DNA from: Linyphia triangularis
Taxonomy: Eukaryota > Arthropoda > Arachnida > Araneae > Linyphiidae
NCBI GenBank assembly: GCA_963978545.1
Contig: OZ021721.1
Location: 103,683,866-103,747,865, forward strand
DNA length: 64,000 nucleotides
Direction of reading: 5' to 3'
The translations under genes and the position numbers were made by a program. Under the pieces are notes generated by a model that did not search any database, had not been told where the DNA came from, and saw only the letters and a program-made list of their open reading frames with translations. Shown piece after piece: positions 48,004-61,999 of this stretch (its first letter is position 1; each line of letters opens with the position of its first letter).

Positions 48004-49470
48004 TTGTTATAAGAAACGCGTCTTTAGCACGTAGAAATTCATTTAAATAATGATAACAAAAATTTGATACAATTTTTAAAAAATTATTTTAGAATTAAAA
48101 TCTGAATTAATTATTAGATTATTTGATCCTCAATTAAAATCGATTAAGGAAGAAAATACACTTTTCCAGATTTTTAAAAACAAGAGTTTTTAGAATTTTT
48201 TTGATTTTTTCTACTTTCAAAGTTAAAAAATTATATTAAAATAACTATATTTTCCAAAAACTTGAATGGAGGGTCAAAACATTAAAAATAATAATACGAA
48301 CAATTTCCAGCCATAATTCTTTTTATTGGCTTAATTAAATTTGATTAAATACTGTTCAAAAATATGTTAATTAATGGATTAAATGAAAATTAGCAAATTA
48401 TTTTTTGAGTAAAACTTAACTTTTTTAAATGTAATCAGCATTACCAATTATGTACTTTAATGTGCAAAAAAAATCAGCTTTTTAGAGTGATAAAAAAAAA
48501 TTATTCAAGAGTGTATGTACACCTTAAAGAAACCTTTTACTTGAGAATCGTCCCGTATGCAATAAAAACTTTCACGTGTTGATAACGTACAAGAGGTTAT
48601 TACAATCGTTGTCGTATCTACCCATTTTCGTAAACAGAGTTTACAGAATGGCAACACGCCGGGAAGCGTGCTAGACCCGTGAACTACTGCTAAACCATTA
48701 ATTCGGTTAATTTTAAAAGTAAGAAATTGTGAAATGATTAAATTTATGAAATTAATATTGTTTTGAAATTAAATTTAAATTAATTGAGACTATTTTGTGA
48801 GACCAAATTGCATTTAAAATTATACAATAAATCTACCTTGTTGTCTCTATAAAATTATGCGATAAATCTACCCAAAATGTCGGCTCAACAAAATTAAATT
48901 CCCTTGAAATTGCCAAAAAAAAAAATTCCCTTTTAATAAAAATTTGCAAAATTTTTTCACAATATATAACAATTTCTAAATAGTTAGAAATACCATAGTA
49001 AGTAAATTTTATTACTGTAATGTATGAACTAAATAATAAAGAGCATCAGTGGTATACTCGTAGCGAGTTATGAAGAGATATGATACAGCTTTACTTTATA
49101 TGATAAATAAAAAAAAAATTATCAACCAAACGGTCAGGACAATTTTTTGTAATAAGTAATACTTTTTAAAATAATTATTTACACAAAGTCATAAATATTA
49201 GCTTACAAAGTCATATACACTTCTAGTTTATAAAATTGATTGAATCTTAAATTTAATTAAAAAACCATGTAAAAATTATACATATTTATTCAACATGGAC
49301 ATTAAAATTGCATGAAATTTATTACCTTGTCTGATAAAAATTTTGTCAATCTTTTCAAACCCTACACTGAAAATACAATCAAAATATAAGAATATGATTA
49401 GTTAAGTCTTATAAACTAATATTTCATAAAACGTTCATTTATTTCAAACGAAATTAAAAAGTATAAATCG
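48004..49470. other. AT-rich stretch, no gene seen
   Basis: No plausible coding frame. 'ataaatctacc' recurs at 48827 and 48861 as a short local duplication. Confidence 0.5.
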
Positions 49471-49474
49471 ATCA

Positions 49475-49860
49475 ATTTCTTGAAAAACAAACCTAAAATT
49501 TGTACCCACCCCGTTCTCTTTATCGCTCTCAAATAACTTCGAAAATGATTTTCTTGGGGGAAAAAATCCCTAAAATTTGTATCCACTCTGTTCTCTTTAC
49601 CACTCTCAAATAAAATCGAAAATTATTTTCTTGAAAAACAAACCTAAAATTTGTACCCACCCCGTTCTCTTTATCGCTCTCAAATAACTTCGAAAATGAT
49701 TTTCTTGGGGAAAAAAATCCCTAAAATTTGTATCCACTCTGTTCTCTTTACCGCTCTCAAATAACATCAAAAATTATTTTCTTGAAAAACAAACCTAAAA
49801 TTTGTATCCACCCTGTTCTCTTTACGGCTTTCAAATAGCATCGAAAATGATTGCAAATTA
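49475..49860. repeat. five ~75-bp tandem units in a dimer pattern
   Basis: Units begin at about 49477, 49551, 49631, 49705 and 49779. Types alternate: 'cttgaaaaacaaacct' and 'cttgggg' plus 'aaatccct', each followed by 'aaaatttgta', 'ccac', 'gttctcttta' and 'ctctcaaata'. The period of the dimer is about 153 bp. Confidence 0.9.
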
Positions 49861-49959
49861 TCAACCTACCCTTCTCAAAACCTCTTATCACTCGCATTAA
49901 CAGATGTTTAAAACACAACCAAAAAGCCGCGGACATAGGCGATTAAAATTCAACAAGTG

Positions 49960-50475
49960 GCAGACAGACAAATGATTCGGAATAAAAATCAGTTGTAAGT
50001 GGTACGTCGATTCTAACCATTATCCTTGTTGTAATCAGCATCTCTAACAGTATACTTAGGGATCCATATGTGAAGGTACCCAGCGCACGAGTTGTAAAAT
50101 GATTTGATAGCGCAGCGTGTGCCGCACTTGCCCAGGTTGTCCAATTACCTTGTCAAATCATGTGGCCCAGAAGACCTTATTGCGATTGTTTGTTAGCAAT
50201 GAAATCTTAAACATAGCCTCTGTCATCCGGGGATTGCTGTGGCGTATCAGCAGGTATTAAGTACTTCAACACCCGTGTATTTTGTCAAGGCTTAGGAGTC
50301 GGGTGTCACCTTAGGTGAAAGGACTCGCTGCAATTTACATTGAGTTGCAATTTGTCTCCATTACGTTCTATCAAATGCGGGGTACGATAAATCTCGCTGC
50401 CTTTTTGTTTGTTCGGTGATGATCGTATTATGTCCATCATGCTTCATATTTCACTGGATAATAATATTCGGTTTG
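49960..50475. other. non-repetitive island of higher complexity
   Basis: This ~500-bp segment is less AT-rich than its flanks and has no tandem structure, TIR or partner in the window. Examples are 'gtacccagcgcacgagttg' and 'cgtgtgccgcacttgccca'. No coding frame reaches 60 codons. It could be a conserved regulatory element, a non-coding RNA gene, or a single old transposon. Confidence 0.35.
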
Positions 50476-50479
50476 TGTA

Positions 50480-51270
50480 TGACAGAGGTGGCATACAAAT
50501 TCCTATCAATGCGTAATAGATATAATTTTGGGTTGTAATAGATAAGGAGAATTGTGTACTTGACATTTTGCAACTAGGGTATTAATATTTATTTAATAGA
50601 TCAGGTTTTATATCTAGTTCTCAATGTCAATAATGGTGGGAAAACTTATTTGTTACCTGAAAAGGGTATTTTTTATGTTTAATTCTATTTTAAATAGTTA
50701 AATGCTAGTCTGAAAACCGAAAGAATTTACCTATTAAAGATTTTTTTTTTTTTATTTCTTATGTAAAATTAAGCTTTTAAATGTAATTTCCTTTTAACCA
50801 ATTTTTCTTCATTTTAGAAAGTAATAGTTAAATATTTTAACGACTATTTTACATTCGAAATTATATAACATTTATGTGGGGAAACATATTAGCTGTACAT
50901 TATTATATAATATGATATTGACTTATTTATTTATGCAAGTTAACAGTTTTTTATTATAAATTATACAATTTCACCTAACTGAAGTGAGACACATATGTAA
51001 ATTATTTCGTAATTCTTCTGCGATTAATGAGAAATTTTTAAATTATCTCACATTAAAAAAAAACACGAAAAAGCGAAAACCTAATTTCATGGTCGCTTAT
51101 CTGTTATTAAGATTTTAATAAACTATTCAAGAATTTTCATACTAATTGAAATCAAAATATTTCTTCGATTACAAGAAAGACCACTTTTTATACTAATTTT
51201 TCATTTTATTATTCTCTCAACGTATTGATCGCTGTTATTAGTTTTCTATTTAGTATATAGTTTTTAGTTT
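50480..51270. other. AT-rich stretch, no gene seen
   Basis: Nothing assignable. Confidence 0.5.
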
Positions 51271-51276
51271 AAACAT

Positions 51277-51430
<154 letters not shown>

Positions 51431-51852
51431 TTGAATGAATTAGTCATTTATCATTTTATTTGTGTCTTTTAATTGTATATTTTGTATTATGAAATAAAAA
51501 AAAATCCATACTATCATATTATTTTTATCTAAGTTTTGAAAAACTCTCAAAATTTGTTAAACTTATTTAGTTAAAATAATTATGAATTAATACTGTTAAA
51601 GGACTTGGAATGAAGTTGAAAGAATTTGTATAAAATATTTTGCATTCATTATAAATACAATTGTTTTAATTATTATATATATATGCAAACTAGTAATTTA
51701 TTAACATATAAGTTCAATAAAATTATTTTTAAAACATACCAATTTGAATAGATACCAATTCTAATGTTTAGTTATGTAAACATCTATTTTCGTAATTTAT
51801 GAAAATCCTCAAATTGATTTCATTACGAAAATAATATTCAAATGAAAACAGC

Positions 51853-51957
51853 CTATATACGATAAATCCTCCCAAGGAGGTCCCTAGGAAGTCCCCAGTC
51901 ATCTCCGAATGACTTCCTAGAGACCTCTCTGTGAGGATATATGCTATATGGGAGGGA
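51853..51957. mobile_element. short GC-rich hairpin element, copy 2
   Basis: Diverged copy with 'aatcctcccaaggaggtccc' on the left and 'gacctctctgtgaggatata' on the right. The palindrome is less perfect than in copies 1 and 3. Confidence 0.8.
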
Positions 51958-51959
51958 TC

Positions 51960-53155
51960 ATGAATGTATTGTATATGGCGGTCATGGTCATTACGATTCA
52001 AATTACTTATTTAAAGGAGCTAAAACCAATTAAAGTATTCCCTTTGTCCCACAATAAATATTAAGCTCTGTTAAACATGGTCTGAATCAACTTTATCAAT
52101 AAATATCTTATAAAATAATGCAAAAACCAATTGAAAACGTTTCTTTGAAATTGACTTCAACTGCATTGATTCCATCGCGCCTTACACTACTACCCTTTAA
52201 TGTGGTCTGATTATTTAATCATGTTAAAACAAAGTGAAATTGACAACAAAAAATAACGATGTTTTTTGTTGTTTTAATAATTTATCTTTAATAAAACTCA
52301 AAATATCCTAATTATATATAATTATATTGCAATATCATGATTTATAAACTGTAATTAAAATATATGACAGATCCGGTTAGATCAAATCATGTCAAAACAG
52401 ATCCGGTCAAAGAGGGATTACGGAGTATTTACATTGAGGCAGATTCAGGTGTTTGGGTGAACAAATTTGTACTGAAACAGTTCAGATCAGCCTATTAAAA
52501 AGGCGCGATGGAAGTCGCTATACAGAGATGAATATAAGCAGTGTGAATGAATTGGGTATTAATTTTATTTTAACTCTAAAACCAAGCATAACTACAACAA
52601 GTAAAGAAACATAAGTATTACAAATAACTTTTAAGCCAATTATTTTCCTTACTGTAATAATTTTACGGGTGATTGAAAAGCTAAATAATTATTTTTAATT
52701 ATTAAATTTTTTTATTCCAGCAGTAATTTAGCAATATTACCTTCAAATCTAAATATTAATGGAAAAAACCTTCATACAATTAACTTTCTACAAAAAGAGC
52801 TATATGAGTGATGCCTTATTATTAAACTTAAGGTATTGCATTGTTAATAAAAAGAAATTTTGATATACAATTAAGTAATTCAGATTTTTTTAGTCTGGAT
52901 TACAATCATGGAAATTTTAAAAAATCAATAGAGTACATCTGGAATGCAAACCTGAAATGCCTCAGTTACTTAACAATGTGACATTTCGCAAGGGTTTGTT
53001 TATTTGGATTATTTATTATATCAACGCCTTATCTTGTAACACTAACAGTTTTATGCATCCTCATTAATACTATAAAATGATCCTCATTGATATTATAAAC
53101 ACTAAAAAGACAAGAAATTGGTTTTATGTATTAACAATACGTCCATTTCTACTTT
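51960..53155. other. AT-rich stretch, no gene seen
   Basis: No plausible coding frame or repeat edge. 'aacagatccggt' near 52397 echoes 'gacagatccggtt' near 52366. Confidence 0.5.
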
Positions 53156-53164
53156 AATTTAATA

Positions 53165-53275
53165 TCCCATATAGCACACATCCTCCTAGGGAGGTCTCTA
53201 GGAAGTCCCCTTTCATCCCTGGGACTCCGAATGACTTTCTAGGGACCTCCCTGGGAGGATGTGTGCTATATTGGA
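53165..53275. mobile_element. short GC-rich hairpin element, copy 3 (best ends)
   Basis: A 111-bp element flanked by TA (53163-53164 and 53276-53277). The left arm 'tcccatatagcacacatcct' pairs with the right arm 'aggatgtgtgctatattgga', and pairing continues through 'agggaggtctctaggaagt' against 'actttctagggacctccct'. A TA target would fit a Tc1/mariner-mobilised foldback. Confidence 0.88.
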
Positions 53276-53287
53276 TAGCTCCTGTTA

Positions 53288-53500
53288 TTAGCCCTTTGCA
53301 CTCCAGGCCTTTTTCGCGCGGAGGAATCAGCAACTCGAGACATTTTAGGTTCGGCTGGTGTTTATGGATTTGCTTCATACAAACTAAACACAGTCATTGG
53401 CCTTGCATCAAATTTCCGCATCACACCTAATGGTCCTCTCGTGGTTTGGCATCCAATCGTGTGGCGCCTGAGAGGCCCCCACTGGAGTGCAAAGGGTTAA
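53288..53500. mobile_element. piggyBac-like MITE, 205 bp
   Basis: The body 53292-53496 is bounded by TTAG (53288-53291) and TTAA (53497-53500). The left TIR is CCCTTTGCACTCCAGGCC and the reverse-complemented right TIR is CCCTTTGCACTCCAGTGGG. TTAA targets and ends beginning CCCTTTGC are typical of piggyBac-like elements. Compared with the surroundings it is GC-rich. It sits 12 bp from hairpin copy 3. Confidence 0.88.
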
Positions 53501-53617
53501 ATTGCTCAATTAAAATTGCAAGTAATGAATTTAAGAGGTATGTCTAGTTGTTTAGTTCTTCTTATTATAAAGTCAATGAACTAAAAAACCACATTCTTTT
53601 TCCTTGAATGAATAAAA

Positions 53618-53680
53618 TTTAAAAAAAAAGAAGAAAAAAAAAGAAGAAAGAAGAAGAAAAAAAAAAGAAGAAAAAAAAAT
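53618..53680. repeat. (AAGAA)-type purine tract
   Basis: About 60 bp of A and G only on the plus strand, in an (AAG)/(AAAAG) pattern. Confidence 0.9.
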
Positions 53681-53699
53681 ACGAGAAAGTGATATTGTA

Positions 53700-55480
53700 A
53701 GTTGATGCTACTTTCTAACATTTAGTAAATGTTATAAGCAATTTGTGACTGATAACTTACTATTCGCAAAACAAAAATTTTAAGGAAAACGCAAGTACGT
53801 ATTAAAAAGAAAATTCATTTGAAACCTACAGTATAACGCTTGCATGAATTTCAAATGGTAAAAATTCTTGACAAAAGTGTTTCAAAAATACAAATGCAAA
53901 TTTGAAGACTAACCACACACTCTAGGTCTTAGGGTTGATCGAATAAAAATATATATAAATCCAATTTGCATACATAACATAAAATACAAAAATTGCAGAA
54001 TAACATAAAAGAAAATACAAAATTTACAGAATGTACAAAATAAAAATAAAAACTACAAAACTGTAGAGTGCATAATAAAGCAAGATAATTAATTTTACAA
54101 AGTTAACATAATTACACCACATACAATTTAGAATACAAAAAGTTACAGGAATATACGGGAATAATACAACACAATACACAAAGTTGAAAACTAAAATAAT
54201 TAGGCAAATACATCAGAAACAAATTAATTTTAGTTATTTGTTTGTTATAAAACATTAAATCACTAATACAGCTGTTGCATTTGAAATCTTAAGATACAGA
54301 AGTAATTATTCTTGTCAATTAGCTACAACTAAAACTAAGTGAGATTTCATAACTTTTTTAAATAACATGATATAAGTGAAAATTTCTTGAAATGTATTGA
54401 ACAGTAAAATAAAATTAACTAAGAAAAATACAAGTACAATAGTTGTATTAGACAATAAAAACAAACCATTAAACAAAAGAATTATAAAAGAATACACAAA
54501 TTGCCTTTACACAAATAATGCACTTAGATGTTTCATATTAAATCAAATATGTATAACATATCGACATTTAAATAATTTTTTTTCATTAATTTCATTTACT
54601 TAAAACTCTTCTCGATATAAAGTTTCAAGGATGCTTTATAACAAATGGCTCTCTCAGAAAATTTCAATATTTCTCTTCCTTTTAAGTACAAAAAGAAAAA
54701 TAATACCATAAAACTAATCAGAATCAAGTGCTTCATCAACAACAACTCCACCCACTACAATTTTTTAAAAACATTTTTTTAAAGGAGTAAAAACAATCGG
54801 AAGATATATTTCTCCCTAATTATTTCTCTTAGGTATAAATTCAAGTATCTTATTTTCTTAGTCCTTCATCACGCTTGCTGTATTTCCATTGTTAATTTAA
54901 TTTTTTGTCGGGAGCAATTTTTCTCAGTCGTGATTTTTTATTCTTATTTTATTTTTAAGAAGATAGAAAAAGTCGGGTGGATAATTTTCTCCAAACTAAA
55001 AAGTAAAATAAATCTAAAGAAGGATACAGGAAGAAAAAAAAAAACCGATTATTTTTAGTGAAAATGACAAATGGAGATCGTTCATCAGCTTCATCTTTCT
55101 TCGGTCCTCCGCTCTATTTTCAATGAATTTAAGGGCTTTTTTACAAGATCAATGGGCAGATGATCAAGTAGCAGCTCTTTAGGAATCATTTCACTTTCGT
55201 ATGGGGTATAGGAGGTTTTTTAGAAATGCAATTCAGCCTCGGTTCAATTTATTGCGATGAAATTCCTTTTCTCTGAAGTTAGATCGAAATCAAAAGGGGT
55301 TCACGGCATATTTCTTTATAAAAATATTACATAAGCTTGCTTAGTAATTTACATGAGAACAGGATTAAAACCTATCATATATGTATTTCAAAAACACAGA
55401 CATAGAATAGGTAAACTGAACTGATATTTGATTATGACCTCCTGGCAGTTTTAAGAAAATCAGCTATGGCGCAACAGTCT
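53700..55480. other. AT-rich stretch, no gene seen
   Basis: 53970-54180 is unusually rich in 'atacaaaa' and 'acagaat' style short words but without a fixed period. Two opposite-strand frames of 60-68 codons at 54315-54603 are chance frames in A/T-rich DNA. Confidence 0.5.
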
Positions 55481-55488
55481 TGCCCCTA

Positions 55489-55690
55489 CACTGTTAAAAA
55501 TTTTGTTCCACCTTGCACCAAAAATTGGTTCCCATTTAGCTGCCACCAACATTTGGTGCTTAGTTTCACGATTTAATGGTGCAACCTCGGACCGTAAGCA
55601 CCATTAAATCGCGAAACTAAGCACCAAATGTTGGTGGCAGCTAAATGGGAACCAATTTTTGGTGCAAGGTGGATAATTTTTTTAACAGTG
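55489..55690. mobile_element. CACTGTTAAAAA foldback MITE, complete copy
   Basis: A 202-bp palindromic element flanked by TA (55487-55488 and 55691-55692). The arms run from CACTGTTAAAAATTTTGTTC on the left to the matching right end, and are almost perfectly complementary for about 95 bp, including 'aaaaattggttcccatttag' and 'catttggtgcttagtttc'. The loop is about 12 bp near 55588-55598. TA flank suggests Tc1/mariner mobilisation. Confidence 0.93.
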
Positions 55691-55699
55691 TAGAAGGCA

Positions 55700-56240
55700 A
55701 TAGCTCCGGTCACCCTAACTTGGTACTAAGTACCTGTATGAAAACCCACTTTCCAGACCTTTCTATTAGGTGTAATTTTTTTTTACTAAGCGTGTTTTCA
55801 TCCGGGTGAAAACACAGCATAATTTGCTTCAATATATATTGAGATTTCACGCTTAGTTTTTGATTCACGCATGATTTCACACTATCTGGATGAAAACACA
55901 CTTATCTGGACGATTCTATTAACTTCAAAAAATTTGCAGCCTATCAAAGCCTTTACTAAGCGTATTTTTATCTGTGAACTTAGTATCTAGTTAGGTTGAA
56001 CCGAACTATAGGATAGTATAAAAGGAAACGGCTAAGTTACTAAGACAATGATATTGTCTTAAAGTATGTCTGAGTACACTGTTCAACAATATTTAAAGCT
56101 TCATTAAAAAGAAATGGGGACAAACGACGTAATGTCGAAGTAACCATAATGAAGGGGTTGCTTAGTGTATAAGGGTGAAATCTCAATGTATATTTATCAA
56201 CTAAGGTGTACTTTTAATTTTCTATCATAAGTGTATAAAT
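55700..56240. repeat. unresolved degraded repeat with inverted motifs
   Basis: 'actaagcgtgttttcatccg' (55786), 'ctggatgaaaacacactt' (55886) and 'actaagcgtatttttatctg' (55952) repeat one motif three times, with 'ttcacgcttag' (55846) inverted. It looks like one or more decayed small DNA elements, but I cannot define ends. Confidence 0.4.
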
Positions 56241-56633
56241 ATGGAAAAAATTCATTTCCAGTAAAAGATAGTTTATGCTAATACAATTCATAAAGGTATG
56301 ACGAAAATAATTATAGAAGCAAAAATGATTTTTTTATTAAGTGCATGAAAAAAGTTCCAGTTTTTTTTATTTTTGCCATCAATAAATATGTGTTGGGAGG
56401 ATCATATAGAGGAGGATACAGAAGAGTAAAATTTTCACCTAAACATTGTCATTTCAAAATTAGTATTCGAATTTTCTTCAGAAATAATAATTAATAGTTA
56501 TGCATTAATTTTTGTTCAAGTAAATATTTTAAACACCATAATAAACTTCTTTCCCCTGTGAACTTTATCACTTTTTTCAACTTCCTTTTTAATTTAATAT
56601 TGAGAAGGTGGTGAAAAATTTGGATCCTCATAA

Positions 56634-56822
56634 AGCCGCCTTGCATCAAAAATTGGTTCCCATTTAGCTGCAACCAACATTTGGTGCTTAGTTTCACGAT
56701 TTAATGGTGCTACCTCGAACCGCGAACACCATTAAATCGTGAAACTAAGCACAAAATGTTGGTTGCAGCTAAATGGGAACCAATTTTTGGTACAAGGTGG
56801 AACGAAATTTTTAACAGAGTAT
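56634..56822. mobile_element. CACTGTTAAAAA foldback MITE, copy 2, left tip lost
   Basis: The same hairpin as 55489-55690, with arms 'aaaaattggttcccatttag' and its complement. The right tip 'tttttaacagagta' is intact, while the left tip is replaced or decayed before 'cgccttgcatc'. Confidence 0.9.
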
Positions 56823-56824
56823 AA

Positions 56825-57685
56825 TGCATAGTCATTTTCAAAATAATAATATGAAAGCTTTGTTAGATATTTTTTCTGTCATATTTATCATTTAAAAGTG
56901 AAGGGTTTATTGTCTTTTAGAAAAATTTCATTTCAATTCCGCTGTGCACACCAGAGAAGCCTGTTGTAGTTGTTCTTGATATTCATGAATGCGACCATTC
57001 TATCAATATAATAAACTTGTGTAGAGAAAATTATATTGTTTCTTTCCATGACATTGCTTACTCAAACTTCATCTCCGCTATCATTGTGCATTTGAACCTC
57101 CAAAAAAGTGTATTAATACCGTATGTGACAGTTGGAAAAAAGTCAATCTAAGCAAGACTATGAATACATACGATATTGCTAACGTAAGAATATAATTTTT
57201 CCTACAAAACAATCAGCACAGTATGGTTCATATTAATTATAGCGGTATAACAATGTTTATGATTGTCAAATAACTACATTTACAACAGTCAAATAATTAT
57301 GTATATGGTAATCAGATAATTAGATTTTTAGTAGTCAAGTAATTACGTTTGCAGTAGTCAAATAATTATGTTTCAATCTGTTCCAGTATGTGTTTCAACC
57401 TACCCTAACGAGTGTTTCAACCAACCCCTTACTCGGAGTTGATTGAAACATACGTTTCGGTTTCTTAGAAATTTGTTAAAAATACCTTACAGCTCTAAAT
57501 ATCGTATATTAAAATTCAGTGTAATAGGCCAAAAGTGTAACTTACCAATACCACTAAAATTAAGTGTCTATTGCTATTTGTTTACGAGAAGAAAAAAATT
57601 TAAATTTTAAAAGTGTTTCAATCAGCCCCGGTGTCTCCTATTTGAAATCGTAAAACTGTCATTACTATGTTTACTTTATATTTGG
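56825..57685. other. AT-rich stretch, no gene seen
   Basis: 'gtcaaataattatgt' type motifs recur three or four times at 57263-57375 with a spacing of about 33 bp, and 'gtttcaacc' / 'gtttcaatc' recur at 57369-57620. No gene. Confidence 0.5.
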
Positions 57686-57686
57686 A

Positions 57687-59630
57687 CTAGCTGAATACCC
57701 GTGCTGCGCTACGAAATTTTACCATTAGCATTTTAGCGATCAAAAGACATTCATGTATTCTACACTTCAGACGTTTGCTCCCATTTCGATCCCGACAAAT
57801 TGATTTATCAAAATAGGAACTTTCCTTTGTTGACATTTTAAACGAAATTTATAATTGTGAATAGTAAACTGGTATAGTTTATTGTGTTTATGTTTGCTCT
57901 TAGTTCTAAATTTCAAAGTAGTAGCTGTATTGGAATTAAGTTAATTAGACATTAAGTTAATCCTCGTATAGTTTCAATGTTGCGTCGTCTTTTCATCCCT
58001 TAAAAATTCGTTAATCGATATTGGAATGACTTATTTTTTTAACATTTGCAAAAAAATATCAGAAAAATGACTACATTGGAAGAGGAACATTCGGATATCC
58101 CTCGTTTGGATCATTTAACCCCTTCTCGACCCCTTAAAGTTGGTTAATCGAGAACAGAATAGCTTACTTTTTCTATGTTTAATCTTTTTTGACATTTGTA
58201 CCAAATTTCCGAGTTGTGACCATATGGGAAATGGTACATTCGAATATTCCTCGTTTGGAACGTTTAACCCCTTTTCCACCCCTTGATCCACCCGAGATCG
58301 GAATAGTTTACTTTTTCTGCGTTTGTCTTTATTGATATTCACACCAGTTTTCAGAATTGTGAAAATATGAGAAGTAGGACATTCGAATATATCGCTCGTT
58401 TGGAACGTTTAACCCCTTTTTGACCTCTTAAAGTGGGTAAATAGAGATCGGAATAGCTTACTTTTTATATGTTTACCATTGTTGACATTTGTACCAATTT
58501 TTAGAGTTGTGACCATATGGGAAGTGGTACATTCGAATATCCCTCGTTTGGAACGTTTAACCCCTTTTTGACCTCTTAGAGTGGGTAAATAGAGATCGGA
58601 ATAGCTTACTTTTTATACGTTTGTTTTTGTTGATACTTGCACCAGATTTCAGAGTTGTGACGAAAGGGGAAGTAGGACATTCGAATATCCCTCGTTTGGA
58701 ACGTTTAACCCCTGTTCCACCCCTTAAAGTGGGTTAATCGAGATCGGAATAACTTACTTTTTCTTCGTTTGTCTTTATTGATATTCTCACCAATTTTTAG
58801 AGTTGTGACGAAATGAGAAGTAGGACATTCGAATATTCCTCGTTTGGAACTTTTAACCCCTTTTCGAGCCCTTAAAGTGGGTTAATCGAGATCGGAATAG
58901 CTTACTTTTTCTATGTTTACTATTGTTAATATTTGTACCAATATTTAGAGTTGTGACCAAATGGGAAGTAGGATATTCGAATGTCCCTCGTTTGGAACGT
59001 TTAACCCCTTTTCGACCCCTTAAAGTGGGTTAATCGAGATCGGAATAGTTTACTTTGTCTATTTTTACCATTGTTGATATTTGTGCCAATTTTCAGAGTT
59101 GTGACTATGTGGGAAGTAGGATTTTCGAATGTCCCCGTTTGGAACGTTTAACCCCTTTTCGACCCCTTAAAGTGGGTTAATCGAGATCGGAATAGTTTAC
59201 TTTTTCTATTTTTACCATTGTTGATATTTGTGCCGATTTTCAGAGTTGTGACTATGTGAGAAGTAGGATATTCGAATGTCCCCCGTTTGGAACGTTTAAC
59301 CCCTTTTCGACCCCTTAAAGTGGGTTAATCGAGATCTGAATAGTTTACTTTTTCTATTTTTACCATTGTTGATATTTGTGCCGATTTTCAGAGTTGTGAC
59401 TATGTGGGAAGTAGGATTTTCGAATGTCCCCCGTTTGGAACGTTTAACCCCTTTTCGACCCCTTAAAGTGGGTTAATCGAGATCGGAATAGTTTACTTTT
59501 TCTATTTTTACCATTGTTGATATTTGTGCCGATTTTCAGAGTTGTGACTATGTGGGAAGTGGGAGAATTAGTGATGAGTGAGTCAGTGAGTGAGTCAGTG
59601 AGTGAGGGCTTTGCCTTATATATATAGAGA
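57687..59630. mobile_element. element family T147, long copy with ~147-bp tandem units
   Basis: Starts 'actagctgaatacccgtgct' and ends 'gagtgagggctttgccttat' plus 'atatatagag'. Most of it is a tandem array in which 'cgtttggaacgtttaacccc' recurs at about 58250, 58396, 58545, 58691, 58840, 58990, 59137, 59285 and 59431, with more diverged units further left. Each unit also has 'ccccttaaagtgggttaatc', 'gagatcggaatag' and 'cagagttgtgac'. The rightmost units are the most alike, so expansion seems to have been most recent there. No protein is encoded. Confidence 0.85.
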
Positions 59631-59814
59631 TGAATGCTTTTATTTAGGTGAAACTATATTCTCAGGCCTTACTGAAAAGTTGTGGAATTTCGTTTTATAT
59701 TTTAATTAATTAATGAAAATACAAAACACCTTCTGTTTTTTAAGTTAGTGCAAAAAATAATTTGTAAAATTTTAATTAAAATAATATAATCCATTTAAAC
59801 TAAGTTTTTGTTAT

Positions 59815-60600
<786 letters not shown>

Positions 60601-60609
60601 AGAAGCCCC

Positions 60610-61215
60610 TGTGAAAAATACCCTAGTTTTTTGCATCCCTCTTCTGGAAGTTAACTCTCTAACTTTGGGCCTGGTCCCTCGTTTCATTTGCAACTGATGA
60701 GGTCTAGATGAATGATGATATTTAAAAGATGTCGAGAGGGGTTCCTCATCTGTTTTGGCATTTGTCTGTCGTTTTGTGTCACCAAAATTTTTTATTCGCT
60801 TTTAAATGGTTTTCTCCTATCAAAGCAGAATTTATCTCAGTATAGAAAATCCTTCCCATTGGAATGGGAAATTCTGTTATTCCTTTAAATTCAATAATGG
60901 AATATCAGAAAAGGCATTTTTCTTTCTTTTCACCCATTTGCATAATTTCTCTTCTTTCAAGGAAGATTCATCATCTTTTCACTAAATTAAGTGCAATCTA
61001 AGAAAATAAATTGAATCTGGATCGTATAAATCAGCCTTGTACATATTTGTTAAACGTGACTTTTTTGAAAAGCTTTTCTCTGTTATTGACAATTTTGATT
61101 TTTAAATTTTTATGTTAAGTTAAATAATTAAAGTGAGAATAAAATTCCTAAATATTTTCACTTCTTAAAAATTGGTAACTTCCTTCTTATTTAATACATA
61201 ATTTATAAATATGTA
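60610..61215. other. AT-rich stretch, no gene seen
   Basis: No plausible coding frame or repeat edge. Confidence 0.5.
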
Positions 61216-61216
61216 T

Positions 61217-61999
<783 letters not shown>

